Shown here in pieces: positions 10,993-18,693 of a stretch of DNA of 64,000 nucleotides. A program made the translations under genes and the position numbers. A model generated the notes under the pieces. It saw only the letters and a list, made by a program, of their open reading frames with translations. It was not told where the DNA came from and ran no database searches. Within the stretch, counting starts at the first letter, position 1; each line of letters begins with the position of its first letter. Source of the DNA: Chitinophaga sp. GbtcB8 (lineage in GTDB: Bacteria > Bacteroidota > Bacteroidia > Chitinophagales > Chitinophagaceae); contig NZ_JAGXJN010000012.1 in NCBI RefSeq assembly GCF_019091455.1, forward strand, positions 1-64,000. Reading direction: 5' to 3'.

Positions 10993-11123
10993 GGTCCATA
11001 GTCGATGGTCCATAGTCCATTGCCTTGTGCATATTGTAGCAGTACGGTGTGAGGCTGAGGGTTTGGCTACGCAGTTTGTTTATTTTGAAAAAGGCAACGG
11101 ACCATGGACTATGGACCGTGGAC
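10993..11123. repeat. Long imperfect inverted repeat between mfd and the reductase gene
   Basis: GGTCCATAGTCCAT (11007-11020), followed by TGCCTT, is matched on the other strand by 11091-11117, which reads the same 14-mer followed, after an extra 7 nt, by TGCCTT. The unit is also repeated in tandem on the left side (GGTCCATAGTC, then ATGGTCCATAGTC). The element occupies the whole divergent intergenic region. Confidence 0.6.
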
Positions 11124-11160
11124 TTTTTTCCCTATATTTAATAACACAAAAACACCCCAT

Positions 11161-11889
11161 ATGCTGGAGCAATGGTACAACGGCACGGTTACCAGAATTG
11201 TAGATGAAACCTACAATACACGCCGCTTCTGGATACAGATACCGGATATGGACCTTTTTGATTTTAAGCCCGGACAGTTCGTTACCCTGGACCTTCCCAT
11301 TCATGAGAACAAGCATAAACGATGGCGCAGCTATTCCATTGCATCGCACCCCAATGGCAGCAATGAAATAGAGCTGGTGATCGTATTGCTGGAAGGCGGG
11401 GCCGGCACTACTTACCTTTTCAATGAAATAAAGGAAGGCAGCAACCTATTGCTGCGCGGGCCTTTGGGCAAATTTGTGCTGCCGGAGGTGCTGGATAAGG
11501 ACCTGTTCCTGGTGTGCACGGGTACGGGCATTGCGCCGTTCCGGTCTATGGCTAAATACATTCACCTGCACAACATTCCCCATAAAAATATTTACCTCAT
11601 TTATGGCAGCCGCTATATTAAAGACCTGCTATACCCCGGTGAAATGGAAGAACTGCAGGCAGCACATCCGGGATTCTACTACCTGCCAACCTTATCCCGT
11701 GAGGACAGTACAGGCTGGACCGGGCGTAAAGGATACGTGCATACTATTTATGAAGAAATGCTTGAAGGCGGCAATAAACCCGCTAATTTTTTCCTGTGCG
11801 GCTGGAAGAATATGATCAATGAGGCCAGGCAGCGCATACTGGACCTGGGATACGACCGTAAAGCCATACACCTGGAACTGTACGACTAA
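11161..11889 (+). CDS. Ferredoxin/flavodoxin-NADP reductase-like oxidoreductase
   Basis: A 242-residue flavoenzyme of the FNR superfamily, which passes electrons between NAD(P)H and a one-electron carrier. The FAD-binding barrel shows the RxYS-type motif KRWRSYSIASHP (~58); the nucleotide domain shows CTGTGIAPFRSM (~120) and the terminal FLCGWKNMINEARQRI. The protein ends at LELYD without a C-terminal ferredoxin domain. The frame is open from 11104, but the extra codons lie in the repeat, so ATG 11161 is used. TATATTTA at 11133-11140 is a near match to a -7 box. It is divergent from mfd and convergent with glyQS. The physiological partner cannot be told from context. Confidence 0.85.
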   Translation: MLEQWYNGTVTRIVDETYNTRRFWIQIPDMDLFDFKPGQFVTLDLPIHENKHKRWRSYSIASHPNGSNEIELVIVLLEGGAGTTYLFNEIKEGSNLLLRGPLGKFVLPEVLDKDLFLVCTGTGIAPFRSMAKYIHLHNIPHKNIYLIYGSRYIKDLLYPGEMEELQAAHPGFYYLPTLSREDSTGWTGRKGYVHTIYEEMLEGGNKPANFFLCGWKNMINEARQRILDLGYDRKAIHLELYD

Positions 11890-11967
11890 CAGACCAGCAA
11901 TTAAAACCTATACTGCCCTTTACCCAGGGAATCGGATAACCGCCATAGCGCGTGGTGGACATAAAAG

Positions 11968-13395
11968 TTACAGAATAGCCTTCAGCACCCGCTCCCTTAC
12001 CTCACTCAGCGGAATGCGCTCCTGCTCCATACTATCGCGGTAGCGGATGGTAACAGTGTTATCTTCCTTGGTCTGATGATCAATGGTTACGCAGAAGGGT
12101 GTACCAATGGCATCCTGGCGGCGGGAGCGCTTACCAATGCTATCTTTTTCCTCATAGTAGCAATAGAAAGAAGATTTACACTGATCTAACAGCTCATGCG
12201 CTAATTCCGGCAAACCATCCTTTTTAGTAAGCGGGAAGATAGCCAGCTTAATGGGAGACAATTTTGCGGGGAAATGCATTACCACGCGGCTGTCCGCCTT
12301 TTCGGGGGTGCTCAGGTCCTGCTCTTCGTAGGCATTGCATACGGTTAAGAGGAACATACGGTCTAACCCGATGGAGGTTTCAATTACATAGGGAATGTAA
12401 TTCTGGTTCACTTCCGGATCAAAATACTGAAGCTTTTTCTTACTGTATTCCTGGTGGCTTTTAAGGTCAAAATCTGTACGGCTATGGATCCCTTCCACTT
12501 CCTTAAAGCCAATGGGAAATTCATATTCAATATCCACGGCAGCATCTGCATAGTGGGCCAGTTTTTCGTGGTCTTTGAAACGGTAGCTGGTGGCCGGTGT
12601 ACCCAGGCTCTGGTGCCATTTCATACGTTCCTCTTTCCAGTAGGCATACCACTCTTTCTGGGAGCCGGGGCGAATGAAGAACTGCATTTCCATCTGCTCA
12701 AATTCACGCATACGGAAAATAAACTGGCGGGCTACGATCTCATTCCGGAAAGCCTTTCCTATCTGGGCAATACCAAACGGAATTTTCATGCGGCCGGTTT
12801 TCTGCACGTACAGGAAGTACACAAAAATACCCTGGGCTGTTTCGGGGCGCAGGTATATTTCGCTGGCTTCGTCTGTTACACTACCCAGCTGGGTAGAGAA
12901 CATGAGGTTGAACTGGCGTACATCTGTCCAGTTATTAGTACCGCTTACGGTACATTTTATATTGTTGGATTCTATGAGCTGTTTAAGACCTGCGTAGTCA
13001 TTCTCTTTCAGCAGGTCGTTCATTTTTTGCAACAGGGCATCGCCGGCTTCCGGGGTCAGGGTTTCTGCATGCGCTTCCAGCAGGTGATCTACGCGGTAGC
13101 GTTTTTTGCTATCCTTGTTATCGATCATGGGATCGCTGAAATTATCCACGTGGCCCGATGCCTTCCAGGTAGTAGGGTGCATGAAAATGGCGGCATCAAT
13201 GCCCACAATGTTCTCGTGCATCTGGGTCATGCTCGTCCACCAATAGTCACGTATATTCTTCTTCAGCTGAGCACCGTACTGACCATAGTCATATACTGCG
13301 CTTAACCCGTCGTATATTTCACTGGATGGGAAAACGAATCCGTATTCTTTACAATGCGATATGATCGCCTGGAACTTGTTCTGATCTGTTGCCAT
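11968..13395 (-). CDS. glyQS: Glycyl-tRNA synthetase (dimeric, class II)
   Basis: A 475-residue enzyme charging tRNA-Gly. The start KFQAIISHCKEYGFVFPSSE, the segment YDYGQYGAQLKKNI and the insertion before LRPETAQGIFVYF are characteristic of the single-chain eukaryote/Bacteroidetes-type GlyRS and not of the alpha2beta2 enzyme. Class II motif 3 is visible as SIGLDRMFLL, and the anticodon-binding domain fills the last ~110 residues (LSPIKLAIFPLTKKDGL onward). A complete promoter lies directly upstream, with the -7 box only 7 nt from the ATG. It is convergent with the reductase gene, with no obvious terminator in the 78-nt gap. Confidence 0.96.
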   Translation of the reverse strand: MATDQNKFQAIISHCKEYGFVFPSSEIYDGLSAVYDYGQYGAQLKKNIRDYWWTSMTQMHENIVGIDAAIFMHPTTWKASGHVDNFSDPMIDNKDSKKRYRVDHLLEAHAETLTPEAGDALLQKMNDLLKENDYAGLKQLIESNNIKCTVSGTNNWTDVRQFNLMFSTQLGSVTDEASEIYLRPETAQGIFVYFLYVQKTGRMKIPFGIAQIGKAFRNEIVARQFIFRMREFEQMEMQFFIRPGSQKEWYAYWKEERMKWHQSLGTPATSYRFKDHEKLAHYADAAVDIEYEFPIGFKEVEGIHSRTDFDLKSHQEYSKKKLQYFDPEVNQNYIPYVIETSIGLDRMFLLTVCNAYEEQDLSTPEKADSRVVMHFPAKLSPIKLAIFPLTKKDGLPELAHELLDQCKSSFYCYYEEKDSIGKRSRRQDAIGTPFCVTIDHQTKEDNTVTIRYRDSMEQERIPLSEVRERVLKAIL

Positions 13396-13402
13396 AGTGG
13401 CG

Positions 13403-13433
13403 CAAAGATAAGGGGAATGTGAGAATGTGCAAA
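13403..13433 (-). promoter_or_regulatory. Promoter of glyQS, its -33 box inside an interspersed repeat
   Basis: TTTG (13430-13433), 19 nt, TATCTTTG (13403-13410) on the minus strand. The -7 box ends 7 nt before the ATG, giving a nearly leaderless transcript. The TTTG is part of the TGCACATTTGCACATT-type repeat. Confidence 0.65.
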
Positions 13434-13456
13434 TGTGCGAATATGCAGATGTACAA
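13416..13456. repeat. Interspersed TGCACATTTGCA-type repeat, copy 1
   Basis: The sequence alternates GTGCAAATGTGCGA and ATATGCAGATGTAC units of about 10 nt. Related copies lie at 37501-37620, 43470-43517 and 52227-52286, all intergenic. Confidence 0.55.
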
Positions 13457-13523
13457 ATGGATTAAAATTATTTTAATGTATTGATGTTCAGCCAGTTGAA
13501 GTTATCCTTTGCATACCTGCGCA

Positions 13524-14450
13524 TCAATTAATGGTTTCCTCTTCCACCTCCACCTGCTTAATCCATACGGCATAGTCATTCGGGTAAATGCGGGCCCCAA
13601 AATGCTGTACATATACCCGGGTAAACTCTGCCCCAAAGTAAAGGATAGCCGCCGAATAATATACCCATAGGAGGATGATAACGATGGAACCGGCGGCGCC
13701 ATAGGTAGAGCCAACCTTGCTGGCGCCCAGGTAAACGCCGATGGCAAACTTACCCAGCATAAACAGGATGGCCGTGGCAATGGAGCCTACGATCACATCG
13801 CGCCAGCGGATACGGGCATCCGGCAATACTTTAAAGATAACAGCAAACAGGGCGGTGATCACCGCAAAGGTAATGGCCAGATTCACCAGGTAGATAACAA
13901 CCATGCCTACCTGCGGGAACAGATTGGCCAGGCGCTGGTTAAAGATCTCTATGATACCATTCACTACCAGGGATACCAGCAGAATAAACCCCATGCTTAT
14001 TACCAGTGAAAAGGACTGCAGGCGGTTCATGATCATACGCACCAGGCCTTTACCCTTTTTGGGCTTGGATTTTAGCCGCCAGATGGTGTTAATGGAATCC
14101 TGTATTTCTGCAAACACGCCGGTAGCGCCAATGAACAGTGTTACAAAACCCACGATGGTGGCCCAGCTCATATCCTCCGAGAGGGAGGCATTACGGATCA
14201 TTTGCTGTACCTGTATGGCGGCCTCGCTGCCTATCAGCCCCTTGATCTGGCTGTACAGGGTACCTTCTATGGCTTCCCGGCCCAGGAACAGGTCGCAGAA
14301 AAAGATGATCACAATCAGCATGGGCGCCACGGAGAAAATGGTATAATAGGCCAGGGAGGCGCTTAACTTCAGCACCTTGTCGTCAATAAAATCGCTGAAG
14401 GTTTGTTTAAGTATAGTCCAGTAAGTTTTTATCCCGGTAGAGAGCTGCAT
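13524..14450 (-). CDS. YihY/BrkB-family inner membrane protein
   Basis: A 308-residue integral membrane protein. The N-terminal segment KLSASLAYYTIFSVAPMLIV is the family signature; about six hydrophobic helices follow, with LWVYYSAAILYFGAEFTRVY near the end as the second conserved block. The family was once annotated as ribonuclease BN by mistake; its members are transporters or envelope proteins of unknown substrate. The short tail after the last helix is polar. It is encoded on the same strand as the MazG-like gene 82 nt upstream, so the two may be cotranscribed. No regulatory site was found. Confidence 0.9.
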   Translation of the reverse strand: MQLSTGIKTYWTILKQTFSDFIDDKVLKLSASLAYYTIFSVAPMLIVIIFFCDLFLGREAIEGTLYSQIKGLIGSEAAIQVQQMIRNASLSEDMSWATIVGFVTLFIGATGVFAEIQDSINTIWRLKSKPKKGKGLVRMIMNRLQSFSLVISMGFILLVSLVVNGIIEIFNQRLANLFPQVGMVVIYLVNLAITFAVITALFAVIFKVLPDARIRWRDVIVGSIATAILFMLGKFAIGVYLGASKVGSTYGAAGSIVIILLWVYYSAAILYFGAEFTRVYVQHFGARIYPNDYAVWIKQVEVEEETIN

Positions 14451-14532
14451 ATGTAGAATTTTTCAGGCTGACAACATGTGGTGATCCAAAATCGTACCTG
14501 CAGGCCAGGTTCAGGACCCTGCCCTGAGCGGA

Positions 14533-14859
14533 TCATTTCAGTTTTTCATTCTGCTGATGCCTGGTAGCATCCCGGATGTTCTTTTTATCAAAATTCTTTT
14601 CCAGGGCTACCGTCATATCAATGCCGGTTTGGTTGGCAATGCAGAGCAGCACCCACATCACATCCGCCAGCTCATCGGCCAGGTCTTTCTTTTTATCGGA
14701 TTCTTTAGCGGATTGATCGCCATACTGGCGGGCCATGATACGGGCTACTTCGCCTACTTCTTCCGTTAAAATGGCCATATTGGTGAGCTCACTGAAATAG
14801 CGCACACCAGTGGTGGTGATCCATTGATCTATTTTTTCCTGGGCTTCCTGTATGGTCAT
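14533..14859 (-). CDS. MazG-like nucleotide pyrophosphohydrolase
   Basis: A 108-residue all-alpha NTP pyrophosphatase that would hydrolyse (d)NTPs to monophosphates, a house-cleaning role. The metal-binding motifs are EEVGE (33-37) and DELADV (62-67), with the KKKDL segment between. It is a single-domain form, shorter than E. coli MazG. Substrate preference cannot be read from sequence. It is encoded upstream of the YihY gene on the same strand and diverges from the lipoprotein gene at 14936. Confidence 0.88.
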   Translation of the reverse strand: MTIQEAQEKIDQWITTTGVRYFSELTNMAILTEEVGEVARIMARQYGDQSAKESDKKKDLADELADVMWVLLCIANQTGIDMTVALEKNFDKKNIRDATRHQQNEKLK

Positions 14860-14935
14860 GCTTATGGCTTTATTTCCTTAAAGATAAAGGATTGGCATGG
14901 ATATCGTTATATTCGCTGCAACCTATTGTAAACAC

Positions 14936-15427
14936 ATGAAACCATTTTCCTTTTTATTATTAGCCGGCGCCATGCTGGCTGTTAGCTGCCAGCAAAGCGG
15001 CACTACCACTGACCATACCGGCGACAGCACTGTAATATCAGCAGATACGGCTGCCGCAGCTACAACCAGCCAACCAGCTATTGATCTGCGATGTTTTACT
15101 CAAACTGTAGGGAAAGATGAGGCCTCTCTATTTATGAAAGTTAATAATGACAGTGTTACCGGGCGCCTGGAATACCATCGCTATGAAAAAGACTCCAATG
15201 AAGGGGATTTTGAAGGTACTATTCAAAACAACATCCTCCGCCTGCAATATCATTTTATGAGCGAAGGGGTAACAAGCACCCGTGCTGTGGTGTTTAAGCT
15301 GGCAGGCGATAGCCTGTATGAAGGCCTGCCTGCTTCTTTTAATAATCAGGGAGAGCCGGTGTTTGAGGAAGATGCCGCCCGTATAAAATTTGATACTACC
15401 CCTTTTGTAAAAGTTCCCTGTCCTTAA
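14936..15427 (+). CDS. Lipoprotein of unknown function
   Basis: A 163-residue protein when started at the signal peptide MKPFSFLLLAGAMLAVSC (ATG 14936); the 13 extra upstream codons are not part of a signal. The lipidated Cys is residue 18. A Thr/Ser/Ala-rich linker of ~30 residues follows, then a ~100-residue domain containing GRLEYHRYEKDSNEGDFEGT and ending FVKVPCP. The compact beta-strand pattern resembles small ligand-binding or structural lipoproteins of Bacteroidetes. Two Cys in the mature domain (in DLRCF and VPCP) may form a disulfide. It is convergent with dtd, with no clear terminator. Confidence 0.8.
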   Translation: MKPFSFLLLAGAMLAVSCQQSGTTTDHTGDSTVISADTAAAATTSQPAIDLRCFTQTVGKDEASLFMKVNNDSVTGRLEYHRYEKDSNEGDFEGTIQNNILRLQYHFMSEGVTSTRAVVFKLAGDSLYEGLPASFNNQGEPVFEEDAARIKFDTTPFVKVPCP

Positions 15428-15488
15428 GGGCACGTGTATACGAAGCAGCTATCATTGCGTAGCGCGGCCTGTTATAACCAGCCTGGGC

Positions 15489-15941
15489 TTACTCCCTTGC
15501 CTGTGTATCTATGGTAATGGTCACCGGCCCGTCGTTTAGCAGGGCTACTTTCATATCTGCCCCAAAAATGCCGGTTTGCACGGGTTTACCCAGGTCCTGC
15601 CCCAGCTGCGCAATCATTTTTTCATACATGGGAATGGCAATTTCCGGCTTACTTGCGCGTATATACGAAGGACGGTTGCCTTTTTTAGTGCTGGCGTGCA
15701 GGGTAAACTGGCTTACCAGCAAAATGCCGCCACCGGTTTCTTTAACAGACAGGTTCATGACCCCGGCTTCATCGCCAAAAATTCGCAGGTTTGTTATTTT
15801 ATTACTCAGCCAGGTAATATCTTCCTGGCCATCAGCATCCTCAATACCCACTAATACCAGCAGTCCCGGCCCTATTTCACCGGTAATTTTCCCATCAACC
15901 GTAACAGATGCCTGTGTTACCCGTTGTATAACTGCCCGCAT
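15489..15941 (-). CDS. dtd: D-aminoacyl-tRNA deacylase
   Basis: A 150-residue enzyme that removes D-amino acids (and glycine from tRNA-Ala) from mischarged tRNA. The start MRAVIQRVTQASV, the active-site strand SQFTLHA (77-83) and the Gly-cisPro-type motif NDGPVT (136-141) are all present. The frame opens 12 codons earlier (15977), but the conserved start is 15941. It is divergent from arfB with only 38 nt between start codons, so two translation quality-control genes share one regulatory region. Confidence 0.95.
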   Translation of the reverse strand: MRAVIQRVTQASVTVDGKITGEIGPGLLVLVGIEDADGQEDITWLSNKITNLRIFGDEAGVMNLSVKETGGGILLVSQFTLHASTKKGNRPSYIRASKPEIAIPMYEKMIAQLGQDLGKPVQTGIFGADMKVALLNDGPVTITIDTQARE

Positions 15942-15955
15942 ATTCAATAATTTTG
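15924..15955 (+). promoter_or_regulatory. Promoter of arfB overlapping the dtd start
   Basis: TTG (15924-15926), 21 nt, TAATTTTG (15948-15955). The -33 box lies inside the first codons of dtd on the opposite strand, so transcription of the two genes may interfere. Confidence 0.5.
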
Positions 15956-15979
15956 TGCGGAAGTTAATAAATTGCATAC

Positions 15980-16378
15980 ATGCAACCGGATATTTCCAGT
16001 GAGATCAGTTTCCGCACCGCCCGCAGCGGCGGCAAGGGCGGACAAAATGTAAACAAGGTGGAAACCATGGTAGAAGGCTATTTTAATGTACCCGGATCTG
16101 CCCTGTTAACCCCTGAACAAAAAACCTTAATACAGGAAAAGCTGGCCAACCGTATTAATGCGGAAGGCGTGCTGCAGGTACGCTCCCAGGAGGCCCGCAC
16201 CCAGCTGGCCAACAAACAGCTGGTAGTTAAAAAAATGCTGGAGCTGGTACATAAAGCCTTAATTGTTCCTAAAAAACGAAAGGCTTCCAAACCTAGCAAA
16301 GCAATGATAGAAAAGCGGCTGCAGTTCAAAAAACGCCTGTCAGATAAAAAACAGATGCGGCGGGGCGGGATGGAATAA
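15980..16378 (+). CDS. arfB: Alternative ribosome-rescue factor ArfB (peptidyl-tRNA hydrolase)
   Basis: A 132-residue GGQ protein that hydrolyses peptidyl-tRNA on ribosomes stalled without a stop codon. The catalytic GGQ is at residues 20-22 within SGGKGGQNVNKVET, and the C-terminal tail is highly basic (KKRKASKPSKAMIEKRLQ, then RLSDKKQMRRGG), as needed to plug the empty mRNA channel. No codon-recognition domain is present, so it is not a release factor. Length is normal for ArfB/YaeJ. It is divergent from dtd, and the flippase gene follows on the same strand after 31 nt. Confidence 0.95.
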   Translation: MQPDISSEISFRTARSGGKGGQNVNKVETMVEGYFNVPGSALLTPEQKTLIQEKLANRINAEGVLQVRSQEARTQLANKQLVVKKMLELVHKALIVPKKRKASKPSKAMIEKRLQFKKRLSDKKQMRRGGME

Positions 16379-16385
16379 TAACGCT

Positions 16386-16393
16386 TACTTTTG
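16386..16393 (+). promoter_or_regulatory. Possible -7 box before the flippase gene
   Basis: TACTTTTG matches TAnnTTTG and lies 16 nt before the TTG start at 16410. No TTG is seen at -33, so readthrough from arfB may also contribute. Confidence 0.35.
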
Positions 16394-16409
16394 ATCAAAA
16401 TTCAGGGCA

Positions 16410-17942
16410 TTGAGCATTAAATCACTGGCAGGACAAACCATTTACTACGGATTAAGTAATATAGCGAGCAAACTGCTCAACTATTTCCTGACGCCTTTTT
16501 ACCTGGGAATAATTACCCCTGCCGATTTTGGGGAGATGAACAACGTGTATGCCTACATTCCCTTCATGAATATTGTGCTTACCTATGGTATGGAAACGGC
16601 CTTTTTCCGCTTTGCCAAAAAGGATAACCGCCAGCAGGTGCTCAGCAGCGCTACTATTTCCCTGCTGATCTCCACGGTAAGCGTAACCCTTATATTATTC
16701 CTGTTACGCGGCCCGGTAGCCCATTCCTATGCGGGTAACCTGGCGGGGTTAACGGCCCATCCCGGGTTTTACTATTATGTAATACTGATCATGGCGTTTG
16801 ATGCGCTAACGGCTATTCCCTTTGCGCAGCTACGGCTGGAGGGGCGGCCCATCCGTTATGCGGCCATTCGTATAGCCGGCATTGCAGCCACTGTTTTCTT
16901 TAACGTGTTTTTCCTGTACCTGTGCCCCCTGCTTTACCAGGCAGGCCACCATTGGGTGCCCAATGTGCAGGTGAATGCAGACCCGCTGGGGTATGTGTAC
17001 CTGAGCAATATGCTGGGCAGCGGCCTTACCTTACTGTTATTTGTGCCGCAGATCTTAAAGATCCAATGGAAGTTTGATGCTGTACTGTGGAAGCAGATGG
17101 TACAATATGCCCTGCCGCTGATCATTGTAGGTATGGCCGGTATGGTAAATGAAACCTTTGACCGGGCCTGGTTCCTGCCGCAGTTCCTGCCGGGTAATGA
17201 TATGGAAGCTAAAAAAGTGATCATAGGGCTGTACAGCGCCAATTACAAGCTGGCCATCCTCATCACCATGTTCATACAGGCATTCCGGTTAGGTGCAGAG
17301 CCTTATTTTTTTAAACAGGCGGAAGGCGAAAACCCACAACGGATATATGCCCGTATTATGAAGCTGTTTGTAATACTGCTTTGTTTTATGTTCCTGTTTG
17401 TAAGCCTGTACCTGAATGTTTGGAAGATCTTTTTACGCAAACCTTTCTACTACCAGGGTATGCGTATAGTGCCGGTGTTGTTGCTGGCCAATATGTTCCT
17501 GGGTATTTATTATAACCTTACCATCTGGTTCAAACTTACGGACCGTACGCGGGCCGGCGCTGTTATTACACTGATCACCGCTGCGCTGGCCTTTTTATTT
17601 AACTACTGGTGGATACCTGTTATGGGCTATTATGGCGCTGCACTGGCCACCATGGTATGTTACTTTATCCAGATGGCGGTTTGTTATGTATGGGGGCAAA
17701 AACATTACCCGGTACCTTACCACCTGCCCAGGATCCTCACCTACATTGGCCTGGCAGTAGTAACCTGGTTTGTATTCCACTTACTGAATACCCACCTGCT
17801 TTCCCCTGGCAATGTATATGCTTTAAAACCACTTTCGCTGATCGTAGCTACCCTCTTATTTGCGGCATACGGCTGGTTTATATTGCGCATGGAGCGCAAA
17901 GAGTTTCAGCGGCTGCCTTTTGTTGGGAAGTATCTCCGGTAA
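16410..17942 (+). CDS. Wzx-like polysaccharide flippase (MATE/MOP superfamily)
   Basis: A 510-residue integral membrane protein with about 12-14 hydrophobic helices. The start SIKSLAGQTIYYGLSNIASK, then TPFYLGIITPADFGEMNNV and YGMETAFFRFAKK are typical of oligosaccharide-lipid flippases of the polysaccharide biosynthesis (RfbX/Wzx-like) group. These move undecaprenyl-linked or similar lipid-linked sugars across the inner membrane. The start codon appears to be TTG at 16410: there is no ATG before residue ~50, and the first helix would be lost with a later start. No glycosyltransferase genes lie nearby, so the substrate is unknown; an orphan flippase of this type is common in Bacteroidetes. 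Confidence 0.85.
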   Translation: MSIKSLAGQTIYYGLSNIASKLLNYFLTPFYLGIITPADFGEMNNVYAYIPFMNIVLTYGMETAFFRFAKKDNRQQVLSSATISLLISTVSVTLILFLLRGPVAHSYAGNLAGLTAHPGFYYYVILIMAFDALTAIPFAQLRLEGRPIRYAAIRIAGIAATVFFNVFFLYLCPLLYQAGHHWVPNVQVNADPLGYVYLSNMLGSGLTLLLFVPQILKIQWKFDAVLWKQMVQYALPLIIVGMAGMVNETFDRAWFLPQFLPGNDMEAKKVIIGLYSANYKLAILITMFIQAFRLGAEPYFFKQAEGENPQRIYARIMKLFVILLCFMFLFVSLYLNVWKIFLRKPFYYQGMRIVPVLLLANMFLGIYYNLTIWFKLTDRTRAGAVITLITAALAFLFNYWWIPVMGYYGAALATMVCYFIQMAVCYVWGQKHYPVPYHLPRILTYIGLAVVTWFVFHLLNTHLLSPGNVYALKPLSLIVATLLFAAYGWFILRMERKEFQRLPFVGKYLR

Positions 17943-17998
17943 CAATTACACAATAAAGGGGCCGCATGTACGTGAAATGCATGCATAACGATTATTAA

Positions 17999-18637
17999 TT
18001 ATTTCAGGAAAGGATTGTGTAGTTTCTCAAACCCGATAGTAGTGGCAGGTCCGTGCCCGGGATATACTTTTACGGCATCGGGTAATACAAACAGCTTTTG
18101 ACGGATGCTGTTCAAAAGGGTCTGGTGATGGCCGCCCGGCAGGTCTGTACGGCCAATGCTCTGGTAAAAGAGCACATCGCCCGCAATTACAAACTGTTCC
18201 TGCGCGCAGTAGAATGATACGCTGCCCGGGGAGTGCCCGGGTGTAAGCAGCACCTCCAGCTCATAGGCGCCCAGGGTTATTTTTTCCCCTTCTTCCATAT
18301 AACGGGCAGGCATAGGCGAAGGCTCAAAAGGTACATTATACATAGCGCCTGCCTGGGGCGAACGGTCCAGCACCGGCTGTTCCAGCTTGTGGATCTCCAG
18401 CCCTACATTAAAGGTTTTTGCTATAAGGCGGTTCCCAAAAATATGATCCAGGTGGCAGTGCGTATTTAGCAGGCGGGTAACATTTAACCCCTCTTTTTCG
18501 ATATACTCCAGTAATTCTTTTCTTTCTTCCTCAAAATAACAGCCAGGGTCTATAATTATGCAATCCCTTTTTTCGTTAATAAGCAAATAGGTGTTCTCCT
18601 CGAAAGGATTGTAGGGGAAATATTTGATTTCAATCAT
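17999..18637 (-). CDS. Metallo-beta-lactamase-fold hydrolase, glyoxalase II-like
   Basis: A 212-residue binuclear metal hydrolase. The zinc motif HCHLDH occupies residues 60-65 with further ligands in LTPGHSPGS, IAGDVLF and VYPGHGP. This set, with a short C-terminus, matches the small glyoxalase II-like group (hydroxyacylglutathione hydrolase-type thioesterases). The real substrate may be a different thioester, since Bacteroidetes often lack glutathione. It is divergent from the large surface-protein gene at 18694 with a 56-nt gap, and no complete promoter could be recognised there. Confidence 0.9.
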   Translation of the reverse strand: MIEIKYFPYNPFEENTYLLINEKRDCIIIDPGCYFEEERKELLEYIEKEGLNVTRLLNTHCHLDHIFGNRLIAKTFNVGLEIHKLEQPVLDRSPQAGAMYNVPFEPSPMPARYMEEGEKITLGAYELEVLLTPGHSPGSVSFYCAQEQFVIAGDVLFYQSIGRTDLPGGHHQTLLNSIRQKLFVLPDAVKVYPGHGPATTIGFEKLHNPFLK

Positions 18638-18693
18638 TGTTACCCGATTTTTGCTAATTTTAATTCAGATACAATATTATCAATACTTTCTGT

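Noticed and set aside
12454..13305. 283-codon open frame on the plus strand
   Set aside because: Antisense to glyQS, which is certain from its motifs.
13403..13456. Possible CRISPR-like short repeats
   Set aside because: Units are about 10 nt, imperfect and without spacers of constant length; no cas genes are in the window.
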